Source of the DNA: Bacillota bacterium
Lineage (GTDB): Bacteria > Bacillota > Clostridia > Acetivibrionales > JAFADI01
DNA length: 64,000 nt
Assembly (NCBI GenBank): GCA_023424965.1
Contig: JAFADI010000155.1
Location: forward strand, 1 to 64,000
Direction of reading: 5' to 3'
The translations under genes and the position numbers were made by a program. The stretch's first letter is position 1. Each line of letters begins with the position of its first letter. A model generated the notes under the pieces. The model was not told the origin of the DNA, did no database searches, and was given only the letters and a program-made list of their open reading frames with translations. Of the stretch, positions 23,619 to 33,067 are shown in pieces.

Positions 23619-24983
23619 ATGGAGTTTATCAGAGAAGAAGCAAGAAATGTTCCGGTCATTGACGATGTTGACGTTTGCGTGCTGGGCGGAAGCTGTACCG
23701 GTGTGTTTGCGGCGGTAAGGGCTGCAAGGCTGGGGGCAAAGGTTGCCATTGTGGAAAAACAGAATTGTTTCGGCGGTGTGGCTACCTCCGGCATGGTCAA
23801 TATCTGGCACAGCCTGATGGACACGGAATACAGGCAGCAGGTGATTGCAGGCCTGACCGGAGAGGTGGTAGAACGCCTGGAAAAAAGAAATGCCGTCATC
23901 ATCAAGGAAAAACAGCTGGATGCTTTTTTCTTAAACACCGAAGAATTAAAGATCGAATTGGATGAACTGATCCGGGAAGCGGGGGTCAAACCTTACCTGC
24001 ATACCGCCTTTGCAGCCACGGCAGGTGAGGATGGGAGGCTTACGGCAGTGCTGGTCGAAAACAAATCCGGACGGGGGGCCATCAAAGCAAAGCTTTTCAT
24101 TGATGCCACCGGGGATGGGGACGTATGCATACGGATGGGGTTGACGGGGATAGTCCCCGAAGTGCGGCAGCCTCCTACAACGGGTGCCAAAATCGTGGGG
24201 TTCGACTCGGAATTGTACGGGATGGCCTCCGTAGGAGGGTTTGATTTAAAAGAAGCCTTGCTGAGGTACGGTGAGGAATTCGGCCTTCCCGAGGGCTGGG
24301 GCTGGAGTTCGGAAATTCCCGGCGCCGAAGGCATTACTTTTCAGGCGATTACGCGGGTCTTCGGCGTGGATTGCGCGGAAGGAGCGTCGCTGACCCGGGC
24401 CGAAATGGAAGGACGCCGGCAGGTCCGCGCAGTGATGGACATGGTGCGCAAATACGGGCCAAAGGAGGCCAGGATCGTTCTTCTGGGGCTCAGCTCCTAT
24501 ATCGGTATCCGGGAAACCAGGCACATTCAGTGCCTCTACCGTTTGACGGAGGTGGATGTCCTGCGGGGCATCCGGTTCCCGGATGCCATCGCAAACGGGA
24601 CTTACCGTGTGGATATCCACCATGACGACAAACCGGGGGTGACCTTCCGGTATTTGGACGGCACCGAGGTCTATTTCAGAAGCGGTTATCCCAAGACCGT
24701 CGGACGCTGGCGGGAGGAAACGGCTCAAAATCCTACGTATTATCAAATCCCGTACCGTTCCATCGTACCTCTGGGTTCGAAAAATGTCCTGTGCTGCGGA
24801 AGAATGCTGGACGCAGACAAAGGTGCTTTTGGCGCTGCCAGGGTCATGGTGAACCTGAACCAGACGGGAGAAGCAGCCGGGGTGGCGGCATATCTGGCTT
24901 TGAATCATAACAGCTCCGTTTGTGAAATCGATGCGTCCGGTTTGCGCCGCGCACTGAAATCAGGAGGCTCAGCGATTCTCTAA
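23619..24983 (+). CDS. FAD-dependent oxidoreductase (FAD_oxidored family)
   Basis: The 454-residue flavoprotein has an N-terminal dinucleotide-binding fold (VCVLGGSCTGVFAAVRAARLG at about 20-40, followed by a Glu in VAIVEKQ) and the family signature CFGGVATSGMVN near 50-62. Further FAD contacts are IDATGDGDVCIRMG and CCGRMLDADKGAFGAARVM. There is no signal peptide, so it acts in the cytoplasm. Members of this family often sit next to sugar ABC transporters and are thought to oxidise or reduce imported polyols or sugar acids; the substrate is unknown. It is the last gene of the operon. An ATG start at 23619 with GGAGGAG is preferred to upstream in-frame codons. Confidence 0.85.
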   Translation: MEFIREEARNVPVIDDVDVCVLGGSCTGVFAAVRAARLGAKVAIVEKQNCFGGVATSGMVNIWHSLMDTEYRQQVIAGLTGEVVERLEKRNAVIIKEKQLDAFFLNTEELKIELDELIREAGVKPYLHTAFAATAGEDGRLTAVLVENKSGRGAIKAKLFIDATGDGDVCIRMGLTGIVPEVRQPPTTGAKIVGFDSELYGMASVGGFDLKEALLRYGEEFGLPEGWGWSSEIPGAEGITFQAITRVFGVDCAEGASLTRAEMEGRRQVRAVMDMVRKYGPKEARIVLLGLSSYIGIRETRHIQCLYRLTEVDVLRGIRFPDAIANGTYRVDIHHDDKPGVTFRYLDGTEVYFRSGYPKTVGRWREETAQNPTYYQIPYRSIVPLGSKNVLCCGRMLDADKGAFGAARVMVNLNQTGEAAGVAAYLALNHNSSVCEIDASGLRRALKSGGSAIL

Positions 24984-24986
24984 AGC

Positions 24987-25080
24987 ATGATTGAAAAATT
25001 AGTTCCCGTTTTTCGCGGGCCGCTTATCGGAAGGATACGCGGTGTAGCGAAATGATACGGGAAGTTATTTTTTCAACATG
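24987..25080 (+). repeat. Imperfect inverted repeat, about 94 bp
   Basis: The left arm from CATGATTGAAAAATTAG and the right arm ending AGTTATTTTTTCAACATG are largely complementary across more than 20 positions, with a GC-rich centre (CGCGGGCCGC and GGATACGCGG). It may act as terminator of the ABC operon, since the right arm carries a T run, or be a dispersed palindromic element. Confidence 0.5.
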
Positions 25081-25118
25081 ACTAAATTAATTTGGCGAAT
25101 TGCTTTTGTGGGCATTGC

Positions 25119-25147
25119 TTGAAGTACCAAAGGCATAATGGTATAAT
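25119..25147 (+). promoter_or_regulatory. Sigma-A-type promoter for the SIMPL gene
   Basis: TTGAAG (25119-25124), a 17-base spacer and TATAAT (25142-25147) lie 37 bases before the start codon. Confidence 0.7.
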
Positions 25148-25183
25148 AATTGTATATTTTGGTATTAAGGGGATTGAATACAT

Positions 25184-25924
25184 ATGGAAAATACAGTGAG
25201 GAAACGGTTTTCATGGGTTGTCGCCCTTATACTGGCACTTTCCCTGGTGCTGTCCACATCCATCGCAACCTATGGCTTCGTCAAGTCAAAGGCCCGTCAG
25301 AACACGGTAACGGTGACGGGTTCCGCGAAAAAACAGATCAAGTCCGATTTGATTGTGTGGAAGGGAAGCTTTTCCGCCCAGTCGCCGGATATCAGCACGG
25401 CTTACAACAAGCTGAAGAAGGACATGGAAAAGGTGACCAAGTACCTGACCGACAGCGGTATCCAGGAGAAGGACATGAAGGTGAACCCCATTACCACCAT
25501 TGAGAACCGCGTAGTACTTCCCAACGGCATGATGTCAAGCGCTGTGGAAAGCTACCGGTTGAACCAGGAAATCGAGGTGCGGTCTTCCGAGGTGGACAAG
25601 ATCACCGACATCTCCAGGGAATCCACCAAGCTTATCAATGACGGGGTCCAGTTCCAGTCCATTCCACCCCAGTATTTCTATACGAAGATTGCGGACTTGA
25701 AGGTGGATATGCTGGCTCTTGCCACAGAGGATGCCAGGAACCGGGCCCAGCAGATTGCGGAGAAGTCGGGGACACAGCTAAAGAAGCTCAGTTCGGCAAA
25801 AATGGGGGTTTTCCAGATTACGCCCCTCTATTCCAATGAAATATCCGATTATGGCATAAACGACACCTCCTCCATCGAGAAGGAGATCATGGCTGTAGTC
25901 AACTGTGTTTTTGAGACAAAATAA
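25184..25924 (+). CDS. SIMPL-domain (DUF541) exported protein
   Basis: The 246-residue protein has an N-terminal signal or anchor helix (about 10-31) and then a SIMPL domain (VTVTGSAKKQIKSDLIVWKG, later NPITTIENR, LNQEIEVRSSEVDKI, and ATEDARNRAQQIAEKSGTQL). SIMPL proteins are periplasmic or extracellular beta-rich proteins linked to oxidative or envelope stress (Escherichia coli YggE is a relative); their biochemical activity is not established. It has its own promoter and a strong terminator, so it is a single-gene unit. Confidence 0.88.
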   Translation: MENTVRKRFSWVVALILALSLVLSTSIATYGFVKSKARQNTVTVTGSAKKQIKSDLIVWKGSFSAQSPDISTAYNKLKKDMEKVTKYLTDSGIQEKDMKVNPITTIENRVVLPNGMMSSAVESYRLNQEIEVRSSEVDKITDISRESTKLINDGVQFQSIPPQYFYTKIADLKVDMLALATEDARNRAQQIAEKSGTQLKKLSSAKMGVFQITPLYSNEISDYGINDTSSIEKEIMAVVNCVFETK

Positions 25925-25968
25925 CAGGATAGCTGCATTGCGTTTTACGGGTAGAGAATAATCACAGC

Positions 25969-26005
25969 AGAAGGCAGGAAGAAATCACCTGCCTTCTATT
26001 TTTTT
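25969..26005 (+). terminator. Rho-independent terminator
   Basis: A perfect ten-pair stem, AGAAGGCAGG (25969-25978) with CCTGCCTTCT (25988-25997), is followed by an A and seven T residues. Confidence 0.9.
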
Positions 26006-26124
26006 GCTAAAAAATTGTTAAATTTATATCATATGCCATGCAAAAGTAGTATAATTTACAATATGCGATATTATTCGACAATTCTCAACCGTGATTCATC
26101 TAAAATTTACTAGGGGGGATTAGC

Positions 26125-27909
26125 ATGAGAAAGCTAAAGTACAAGCTGCTGTTATCGTTTTTAATTACATCTTCAATATTTCTAGTACTATCCGGAACCT
26201 ATAGCATTTTCAATCTTGTGCAGTTGAACAAGACAGAAACCTCCGCTATAAAAAAATTATTATTCGACGATTATGATAATATGATCAAGAGTGAAGTCCA
26301 AACTGCACTTTCGGTACTGCAAACATACTATGATACATATAAGGAAGGCAAATTGACGGAGGAGGAGGCCAAGGAAGCGGCAATAAACACAATCAAGAAG
26401 CTGCGCTACGGTAAGGATGGGTACTTCTGGATTGACGACACAAAAGGCATCCTCATAGCCCATCCCATACTCCCGGAGCAGGAAGGACAGGACAGGAGCA
26501 GCCTCAAGGACCAGAACGGCGTAGAGCTAATTAAAGAGGTTCTGGAGGCGGCACTGGAGAATAAAAATTCCGGGTATACGGATTTTATGTGGGAAAAGCC
26601 CCAGGACACCGGTACCGGAAAATTGAGCCCCAAAAGAGCCTATTCGGGTTTGTTTGAACCCTGGAACTGGGTGGTCAGCACAGGCAATTACGTGGATGAC
26701 ATCAACTGGCTGGTGGATTCCAGAGGCGCGGATTTAAGCGGCAATCTGAAAATAAACATCATCGCCGTTTCACTCTTTGTACTGGTCTCCATCGTGGCTG
26801 TCGGCATATTCGGGTTGATTTTCAGCAAAAAGATATCCGATCCCATCATCAAACTGGTGAAGGCCTTTGAGAAAAATGAAGACGGGCAGATTACCATACA
26901 GGAAATAAAATTGAATTCCAAAGACGAGATCGGATTGCTGGCAAACACATTGAATGAAATGTCCCTGCAGGTCAAAAGCTTTATCCACGGGGTTATTGAA
27001 GAATCCGACAATGTGGGTGCCTCTGCAAACATTGTTGGTGAGAACATGTCTTCTCTGAATGCGCACATCGAAGACGTTTTTGCCACGACGGAAGAGATTG
27101 CCGCAGGAATGGAGGAAACGGCGGCGTCGACCCAGGAGATGAATGCCACCATGGCAGAAATCGTGACTGCGGTGGAATCCATCGGGGTCAAAGCCCAGGA
27201 GGGAGCCATGTCGGTCAGGGAAATAAGCGGCAGGGCGAGCAGGCTGAAGACCAACCTTGTTTCTACGGTGGAAAACAGCGGTTCAATCCTTAGGGAAACA
27301 AAGGAAAGACTGGACCAAGCCCTGGAGGAATCAAAATCCGTAGCCCAGATCAATGAGCTGACGGACGCCATTATGCAAATCACCAGCCAGACCAACCTGC
27401 TGGCCTTGAACGCGGCGATTGAAGCGGCACGGGCGGGTGAAGCGGGCAAAGGCTTTTCTGTGGTTGCCGAGGAGATCAGAAAGCTGGCGGAGGATTCAAA
27501 AAATACTGCCGGTAAAATTCAGAATATCATTAAGATTGTCATCGGTTCCGTTGGCAATTTGTCCAGCACCTCAACCCAGCTCATGGACTTTATGGCGGTG
27601 AATGTCAAAGACGACTACACTTTGATGCTGAAAGCATCCGACGAGTATAACGAAGATGCCAAAAACCTGGATATACTGGTTTCCGACCTCAGTTCCACGG
27701 CGGAAGAGCTGAACGCCTCCATCCAGAATGTGATGAAGGCGGTGGAAGAGATCACCGGGGCGGCCAATGAAGGGGCGGAGGGCACCACCAACATCACCCA
27801 GAAAACCATGCTGATTACGGAGAAATCCAACGAACTGCTGGCACAGGCGGATAAATCGAAAAAATATTCTGAAAATCTTATCGGCCTGGTATCAAAATTC
27901 CGGGTATAA
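26125..27909 (+). CDS. Methyl-accepting chemotaxis protein with Cache sensor
   Basis: This 594-residue transmembrane chemoreceptor has TM1 at about 9-31, an extracellular single-Cache domain (about 33-195; GKDGYFWIDDTKGILIAHP, then WNWVVSTGNYVDDI), TM2 near 212-233, HAMP, and a cytoplasmic MCP signalling domain (about 300-594). The tip region reads QTNLLALNAAIEAARAGEAG near 420-445, which contacts CheA and CheW. Cache domains of this class bind small organic acids or amino acids. A TATAAT box at 26050-26055 lies upstream. No chemotaxis kinase genes are adjacent. Confidence 0.92.
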   Translation: MRKLKYKLLLSFLITSSIFLVLSGTYSIFNLVQLNKTETSAIKKLLFDDYDNMIKSEVQTALSVLQTYYDTYKEGKLTEEEAKEAAINTIKKLRYGKDGYFWIDDTKGILIAHPILPEQEGQDRSSLKDQNGVELIKEVLEAALENKNSGYTDFMWEKPQDTGTGKLSPKRAYSGLFEPWNWVVSTGNYVDDINWLVDSRGADLSGNLKINIIAVSLFVLVSIVAVGIFGLIFSKKISDPIIKLVKAFEKNEDGQITIQEIKLNSKDEIGLLANTLNEMSLQVKSFIHGVIEESDNVGASANIVGENMSSLNAHIEDVFATTEEIAAGMEETAASTQEMNATMAEIVTAVESIGVKAQEGAMSVREISGRASRLKTNLVSTVENSGSILRETKERLDQALEESKSVAQINELTDAIMQITSQTNLLALNAAIEAARAGEAGKGFSVVAEEIRKLAEDSKNTAGKIQNIIKIVIGSVGNLSSTSTQLMDFMAVNVKDDYTLMLKASDEYNEDAKNLDILVSDLSSTAEELNASIQNVMKAVEEITGAANEGAEGTTNITQKTMLITEKSNELLAQADKSKKYSENLIGLVSKFRV

Positions 27910-28003
27910 AAAATTTTTTAAATAATATATTATTCTGTACAGGCACTTCATATTCCTTGTAAACATATATTTATAAGGTAGCCTATTTTTGGAGGTGCCT
28001 TTT

Positions 28004-28456
28004 TTGTTGCCACTATTTTCAACACTGTTTGAAGCTATCAATAATATCTTTTTCCTTGTCGGCTATGTCTCAAATGCAAATTCCTTCCCCCAACCCTTAC
28101 AACCTGAAGAAGAGCAGAAATATGTAGAAATGTACAAAAACGGATGCGAAGAGGCCAGAAATATATTGATCGAGCGGAATCTCCGCCTCGTCGCTCACAT
28201 TGTAAAGAAGTACAACGCAACGGGCAATGACTGTGACGACCTGATATCCATCGGCACCATAGGGCTGATAAAAGCCATATCCACCTTTGACAGGGACAAA
28301 GGAACGAGGCTGGCAACGTATGCAGCAAGGTGCATTGAAAACGAGATATTCATGTCAATCCATATGCATCCGGCAGGTTTGTTGATATTCAGCGGAAGAG
28401 AGGATATTATGAATATGGCAAGACAAATTGACATTTTAAAGGTATATTATTTATAG
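28004..28456 (+). CDS. sigK: Sigma-K N-terminal half (spoIVCB-like), interrupted
   Basis: From the TTG at 28004 (SD GGAGGTG at 27991-27997) the product matches pro-sigma-K: a hydrophobic pro-peptide (FFLVGYVSNANSFPQPL), region 2 with NLRLVAHIVKKY and DLISIGTIGLIKAISTFD, and AARCIENEI. Family similarity stops after GAA AAC GAG ATA TTC ATG (28337-28354), about codon 117, just where ENEI is normally followed by an HLR-like segment. The remaining 33 codons (SIHMHPAGLLIFSG...) do not look like any sigma factor. Regions 3 and 4 are missing, and I find them nowhere in the window. Alone it cannot be a working sigma factor. This matches the organisation of sigK split by a skin element in Bacillus and Clostridioides. 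Confidence 0.88.
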   Translation: MLPLFSTLFEAINNIFFLVGYVSNANSFPQPLQPEEEQKYVEMYKNGCEEARNILIERNLRLVAHIVKKYNATGNDCDDLISIGTIGLIKAISTFDRDKGTRLATYAARCIENEIFMSIHMHPAGLLIFSGREDIMNMARQIDILKVYYL

Positions 28457-28485
28457 GGCATTCCACATCATACAGAGGTCAGACG

Positions 28486-29228
28486 ATGACGGTTGAAAAG
28501 ATCAAACAATTGATTTCAGAAAGCCTGTTGTTAAAGGTTGTGCTGTCGGCCATGCTGGTAGCTTTGCTGGGAGTTTACTTCAAGGCTTTTTTACAACGGG
28601 AGTAAACTTTGAGGATACCTTTCTGAAAAAAGAAGTAGTGGCTTCCGACAGCCATTATAGGGGGACAAGTGCATATGGTGGCATTCACATCACCGTGAAG
28701 GGGACAAAAAACGGTCAGACCAGCGCGGAGGTGGTTTACAGGCTGCCCAACAACATTGACAGGCAGTACACGGTGAATTTTAAAACTGCCGGCGACCGGG
28801 ATTCCGGCATCGAGAACATCATGGATGAGCAGGGAACCATCGTTTTTGAGGGCCAATACGTAAAGGACAGCATGTTTTTGCTGGACAAGGATGGGAATCC
28901 GATGATACCGGACGATTTTGTCAACATCCGCATAAATGGAGAAACGCCCTTTACTTCAGAGTACACAGTCTCCCTGAAAAATGTGGCGGACATGGCAAGC
29001 TTCGCAAATGATACCATCCGCGGAAAATATGAGTTTTTGATCATCGCGCTTGTTATATTTGTTTTTACGGCAATCGACATCAAGTTCCCGCTTTTTTTCT
29101 TCACCATGAGAAATTTTCTGGAGGTGAGGGACCCTGAACCGTCGGATTTTTACCTGGCGATGCAAAGGGCATCCTGGTATATATCTCCGGTAATTATTCT
29201 AATCCTGATGATCGTGGCAATTGCCTGA
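28486..29228 (+). pseudogene. Membrane protein gene with internal -1 frameshift at a T6 run
   Basis: The frame from ATG 28486 (AGAGGT upstream) encodes a 36-residue start with one transmembrane helix (LLLKVVLSAMLVALLGVYFKAF) and then hits TAA at 28603. The -1 frame continues without a stop to 29228 and encodes a soluble extracytoplasmic-looking domain and two C-terminal helices (EFLIIALVIFVFTAIDI and ISPVIILILMIVAIA) around EVRDPEPSDFYLAMQR. The shift point is TTTTTTA (28587-28593), in register as the slippery heptamer T TTT TTA. The joined product would be about 247 residues. It may be a decayed gene, a sequencing error in the homopolymer, or true frameshifting. The function is unknown. Confidence 0.65.
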
Positions 29229-29269
29229 AGAGTTCTACATGCTTATTATTCTACAGAGGAGGTATTTTT

Positions 29270-29845
29270 ATGATGCTGAAAGAACTTGTTGCAAAAAACA
29301 GGACATACAGGAGGTTTTACCAGGAGGCCGCCATTGAGCGCAGTACCCTCGAAGAGCTGGTCGATCTGGCCAGATTGTCTTCGTCGGGAGCCAATCTGCA
29401 GTCCTTGAAGTATGTTCTCTCCAATGAGCCGGAGAAAAATGCTTTGATTTTCCAGCACCTGAAGTGGGCCGGCTACCTGGCGGATTGGGACGGGCCGGAA
29501 GAAGGGGAAAAGCCTTCGGCTTATGTTCTGATGCTGGGAGACAGGGAGATAAGCAAGAATGTATTCTGGGACCATGGAATCGCGTGCCAGAGCATTCTTC
29601 TGGGAGCCTGCGAAAAGGGCCTGGGAGGCTGCATGTTTGCGTCGGTCAACCGGGAAAGCCTGAAAGAGCTGCTGGGTATTCCGGACAGGTATGAGCTCCT
29701 GCTGGTCATCGCTTTGGGAAAACCGAAGGAAATTGTGGCGCTGGAGCAAGTAAAGGAAGATGGAAACATCCGGTACTGGAGGGATGAAAGCGGTGTCCAC
29801 CACGTGCCTAAAAGAAAGCTGGAGGACGTGATACTGCCTCTGTAA
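29270..29845 (+). CDS. Nitroreductase-family flavoprotein
   Basis: The 191-residue FMN-dependent nitroreductase-fold protein shows the family start NRTYRRFYQEAAI (an RRS/RRF-type FMN phosphate contact), LVDLARLSSSGANLQSLKYV near 30-50, the DHGIACQSILLGACEKGLGGC helix near 105-125, and ALGKPKE near 155. Such enzymes reduce nitro groups, quinones or enones with NAD(P)H; the physiological substrate is unknown. The ATG at 29270 follows an AGGAGG site. It is followed 28 bases later by the DUF3267 gene, probably as one transcript. Confidence 0.88.
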   Translation: MMLKELVAKNRTYRRFYQEAAIERSTLEELVDLARLSSSGANLQSLKYVLSNEPEKNALIFQHLKWAGYLADWDGPEEGEKPSAYVLMLGDREISKNVFWDHGIACQSILLGACEKGLGGCMFASVNRESLKELLGIPDRYELLLVIALGKPKEIVALEQVKEDGNIRYWRDESGVHHVPKRKLEDVILPL

Positions 29846-29873
29846 GCCTAATATTTTGCATTGGGAGGTATCG

Positions 29874-30488
29874 ATGAAATTTATTAAAAGAATCCCTTCC
29901 GCAGATGGCGAAATGTCGGCAAGGCTGATGGCGGAAGGCTGGAAAAGGGTAAAGGAGCCCCCGAATCTGTTGTATTCCATCCTATGTTCCATACCCTTGA
30001 TGGCGGTCAACGGCATTGTAACTTTTCTTGCCATAAAACCTTTTTATGACCCGCTTACCTCAATAATAAAAAGTCAGGCTGTGAGTTTTGAAATTAATAT
30101 TGTTTCAATCGTTACAGTCCTGGCGAGCTTTTTTATACTTTTGGCAGCTCATGAATTTTTGCATGCCCTGTTTATTCCGAATTTCATTTCTTCCGATAAA
30201 ACCTGCTGGGGTATATCTGTGAACGGCGCTTTTGTGTTCACAACCGAAACATTGACCAGAACCAATTTTGTCATAATTACCATTGCCCCATTTGTTTTCC
30301 TGTCCTTCCTCCTGCCTTTGGTTTTTGCCCTATCGGGTCTAATGACCGGATTGCTTTTTTTCCTTGCTGTTTTTAATGCCATGGCATCTTCGGTGGACAT
30401 TCTGAACCTGGTGCTTATTCTGGTCCAGATACCCCGGAAAGGACTTATTGTAAATAACGGATTTGAAACCTATTACTACTGCCAGTGA
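29874..30488 (+). CDS. DUF3267 putative zincin membrane protease
   Basis: The 204-residue membrane protein has about four transmembrane helices and a zinc-protease motif LLAAHEFLHALFIP near residue 95 (HEFLH), diagnostic for the DUF3267 putative zincin family. A third-ligand candidate lies in the C-terminal half, in SSVDILNLVLI. The start is ATG 29874 after GGGAGG. Members are presumed intramembrane or membrane-facing metalloproteases of unknown target. The stop is followed by about 155 bases with no supported gene, then by a lipoprotein gene. Confidence 0.78.
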   Translation: MKFIKRIPSADGEMSARLMAEGWKRVKEPPNLLYSILCSIPLMAVNGIVTFLAIKPFYDPLTSIIKSQAVSFEINIVSIVTVLASFFILLAAHEFLHALFIPNFISSDKTCWGISVNGAFVFTTETLTRTNFVIITIAPFVFLSFLLPLVFALSGLMTGLLFFLAVFNAMASSVDILNLVLILVQIPRKGLIVNNGFETYYYCQ

Positions 30489-30643
30489 TGTGGAACAGTT
30501 TTATATAAAACGTGATGAAAAATGTGCTGTGTGGCGTCATAGGAAAGGAACTTTTTTCAAATTCGACCAGTCAATATATATTAATTCCCCAGGGATAAAC
30601 GGCAGGATATATGGATGGATTTCGAGGCATAAAGGGTGGTAAT

Positions 30644-33067
30644 ATGAAAAAAGCGTGGATGGTTGTGCTGGTTGCTGTTGTTTTGTTGTTGGTTGGCTGT
30701 GCATCAGATCAGGGAGAGGCTTCGATATCGAATGCCCCTCCCTTTACAAAGAGCAACGACAGCTTCAATATAGAATTTTTGGCGGATGGGTCCTTCACCG
30801 TAGGGAATTCTGCGGAGGTCCCCAAAATTTATCAGGATGGCAACAAGGGGGATACCCGGTACGGCTACATTGTATCCGAACCCGTTAAAACCGAACGGCC
30901 GTTTCAGGGAGCCGTTTTCAGCCTGGAGGGAATAGAAAAGCTGAAATCAGGCGAGGTGCTGCTGGATGCCCGTGCCAGCCAGGATAAAAGCAGCTGGAGT
31001 GAATTCCTTCCTGCCATTCGAATCGGTGAGGACGGGAAAAAAGAAAATGAAGTCCTGTTCTATGATGTGCCGGAGGCAAGGTTTATACAGTACCGGTTGA
31101 CCATTGTCTGCAGTGCTCAGGAAAAGCCTGTTATAAAGGGGCTTTCTCTAAAATTGATTTCAAATACCGGGAATGCAGGTTCTTCACCTGTCCAGACCGC
31201 TTTCGCGGAAGAATATTCCATCGATGTGCGGGGGGGAAATACCGCACTTTCATTTCACTCCATGGATTTTATCGATGCAAATACAGGGTGGGTGGTCGAA
31301 GGTGCATATGAGTTGAACCAGCACAGTTCAAAGCTTTTGAGAACGGAAGATGGAGGCCGGCATTGGGAGAAAACCGTACTGGATAATATAATCCTTGACC
31401 GGATAAGGTTTGTGAATAAGACGACGGGGTGGGCGGTAGCCCGAATAGGAAGCAAAACACCCTCCGATACCCAGGCCTATACCATGAAGCTTTTGCATAC
31501 GGCAGACAGCGGCAAGAGCTGGGATGTCCAGTGGACAAAAGAACTGGACATGGCCGGTGATGATTTGTGGTTTGAGGACACAAACCGCGGTTATGCCCTG
31601 GTGGGCGGAATGCTGCTTTCAACCCGGGATGGGGGCAGACAATGGTCGGTGGTTTCCTTTGGCCTCAATGGTTTTACTCCCCGGCACATGAGCTTTGCCG
31701 ACGGGGAGAACGGCTGGGTCATCGGAGGAATTGGGGCCGGGCTGGCAGTACTGCGGACTTCCGACGGAGGCAAACACTGGAAGAAACAGTTTGAGAAAAC
31801 CTACTCCGACGGTCCTGTCGACAGCATCGATATAAAATTCGTCAACGCAGCGACGGGCTGGTTTTTGACCTCGGATATGGGTACATGGAATGGAGAACTA
31901 TATTACACGGCCGATGGAGGACAGCATTGGAAGAAAATCAATGAGATCCGGTGTGCCAGGCCTGCGCCAAGACAGCTGGAATTTGTGACGGCCGATGTGG
32001 GATGGATACCCCTTGAAATGGGAGCTGGAGGGGGAGCTGGCGGATTGATGCTCACCCGCGACGGAGGAAAGAATTTTCAGGTCATTGACAATTTTAGCAG
32101 ACTGAGCAGTTTGAGTGAGGTGGATTTTATCTCCCCCGGCCAGGGCTGGGCAATAGGAGATACCATGAATGACGGCGGATATATCATCCACACCACCGAC
32201 GGAGGCAAAATCTGGACCCAGGTCTATCCCCGGATAAGACCTACGCAAGATATTTCTTTTGTTGACAGCCGGGAGGGATTCGGGCTGGGACAGCTTTCCG
32301 ATTCCAGGGCCCTGCTCCATTCCTCCGATGGCGGGGACACGTGGGAGAATATATACAACTTCCCGGAAGACTGCAATCCCGAAATGATTTCCTTTATAAC
32401 CCCCGATACCGGTTGGCTGCTTGCAGGAAATCGGGAATCCGCCAGGTCCATTCTTTTCAAAACCACGGATGGCGGTAAGACCTGGGCAACGCTCGGGGGA
32501 GATATTCCAGAGGTACAAAGCTATATGGTAAGCTATATGCATTTCTTTGATGCCGACAATGGGCTGCTTATCTTAAAAAAAGCAGACAATATGGTTTTTT
32601 ACAGGACGCGGGACGGGGGGAAGACCTGGCAGGGAACCGGAGTGGAGCCGGGAAAAGGCAGTATTAACCAATTTTCTTTTATTTCGGGAATGCAGGGCTG
32701 GGAAATATGTTCATCCTTGCGTGACCACAGGGTAAGCCTCAACAGAATGAAAGACGGGGTACGGTGGGAGCCGCTGAAGCAAATCGGATCCAATGCCTAT
32801 TCTTATGGCATTGAATTTATTTCTGAGAATAAGGGGTGGGTGCTGCTGGAGGAGCCTGCATACCAGACCGGCAGCCGTAAGAAGCTTATGTCTACGGAGG
32901 ACGGGGGTCAGACATGGTCTGTACATGTGTTCCCGAAGGATTTTGAAATGGACACCCTTCAAGAGCAGATTCCCATGCAGTTTATGGAGGATGGCCATGG
33001 CTGGGTGCTCACAAGGGTTGGATTGCTGAAGACCGGCGACGGTGGGAGAACGTGGGAATGGAAATGA
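30644..33067 (+). CDS. Lipoprotein with YCF48/Asp-box beta-propeller repeats
   Basis: A lipoprotein signal (VVLLLVGC, lipidated Cys19) is followed by a discoidin-like or beta-sandwich part (about 40-185) and then by many repeats of about 45-50 residues ending in Asp-box motifs such as RTSDGGKHWKK, HTTDGGKIWTQ, KTTDGGKTWAT and KTGDGGRTWEW. These are typical of BNR/sortilin/YCF48-like seven-to-ten-bladed propellers. It would sit on the outer membrane face as a carbohydrate- or protein-binding propeller; no sialidase catalytic residues are evident. The next gene overlaps its 3' end, so the two lipoproteins are translationally coupled. The ATG at 30644 after AAAGGGTGGT is chosen over upstream in-frame starts. 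Confidence 0.82.
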   Translation: MKKAWMVVLVAVVLLLVGCASDQGEASISNAPPFTKSNDSFNIEFLADGSFTVGNSAEVPKIYQDGNKGDTRYGYIVSEPVKTERPFQGAVFSLEGIEKLKSGEVLLDARASQDKSSWSEFLPAIRIGEDGKKENEVLFYDVPEARFIQYRLTIVCSAQEKPVIKGLSLKLISNTGNAGSSPVQTAFAEEYSIDVRGGNTALSFHSMDFIDANTGWVVEGAYELNQHSSKLLRTEDGGRHWEKTVLDNIILDRIRFVNKTTGWAVARIGSKTPSDTQAYTMKLLHTADSGKSWDVQWTKELDMAGDDLWFEDTNRGYALVGGMLLSTRDGGRQWSVVSFGLNGFTPRHMSFADGENGWVIGGIGAGLAVLRTSDGGKHWKKQFEKTYSDGPVDSIDIKFVNAATGWFLTSDMGTWNGELYYTADGGQHWKKINEIRCARPAPRQLEFVTADVGWIPLEMGAGGGAGGLMLTRDGGKNFQVIDNFSRLSSLSEVDFISPGQGWAIGDTMNDGGYIIHTTDGGKIWTQVYPRIRPTQDISFVDSREGFGLGQLSDSRALLHSSDGGDTWENIYNFPEDCNPEMISFITPDTGWLLAGNRESARSILFKTTDGGKTWATLGGDIPEVQSYMVSYMHFFDADNGLLILKKADNMVFYRTRDGGKTWQGTGVEPGKGSINQFSFISGMQGWEICSSLRDHRVSLNRMKDGVRWEPLKQIGSNAYSYGIEFISENKGWVLLEEPAYQTGSRKKLMSTEDGGQTWSVHVFPKDFEMDTLQEQIPMQFMEDGHGWVLTRVGLLKTGDGGRTWEWK

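Noticed and set aside
23546..24908. Minus-strand frames opposite the FAD oxidoreductase
   Set aside because: Shadows of the identified flavoprotein gene with no supporting signals.
27944..27975. SigE- or SigK-type promoter before the sigK fragment
   Set aside because: CATATATT at 27964-27971 partly fits a mother-cell -10, but no matching -35 lies at the right distance.
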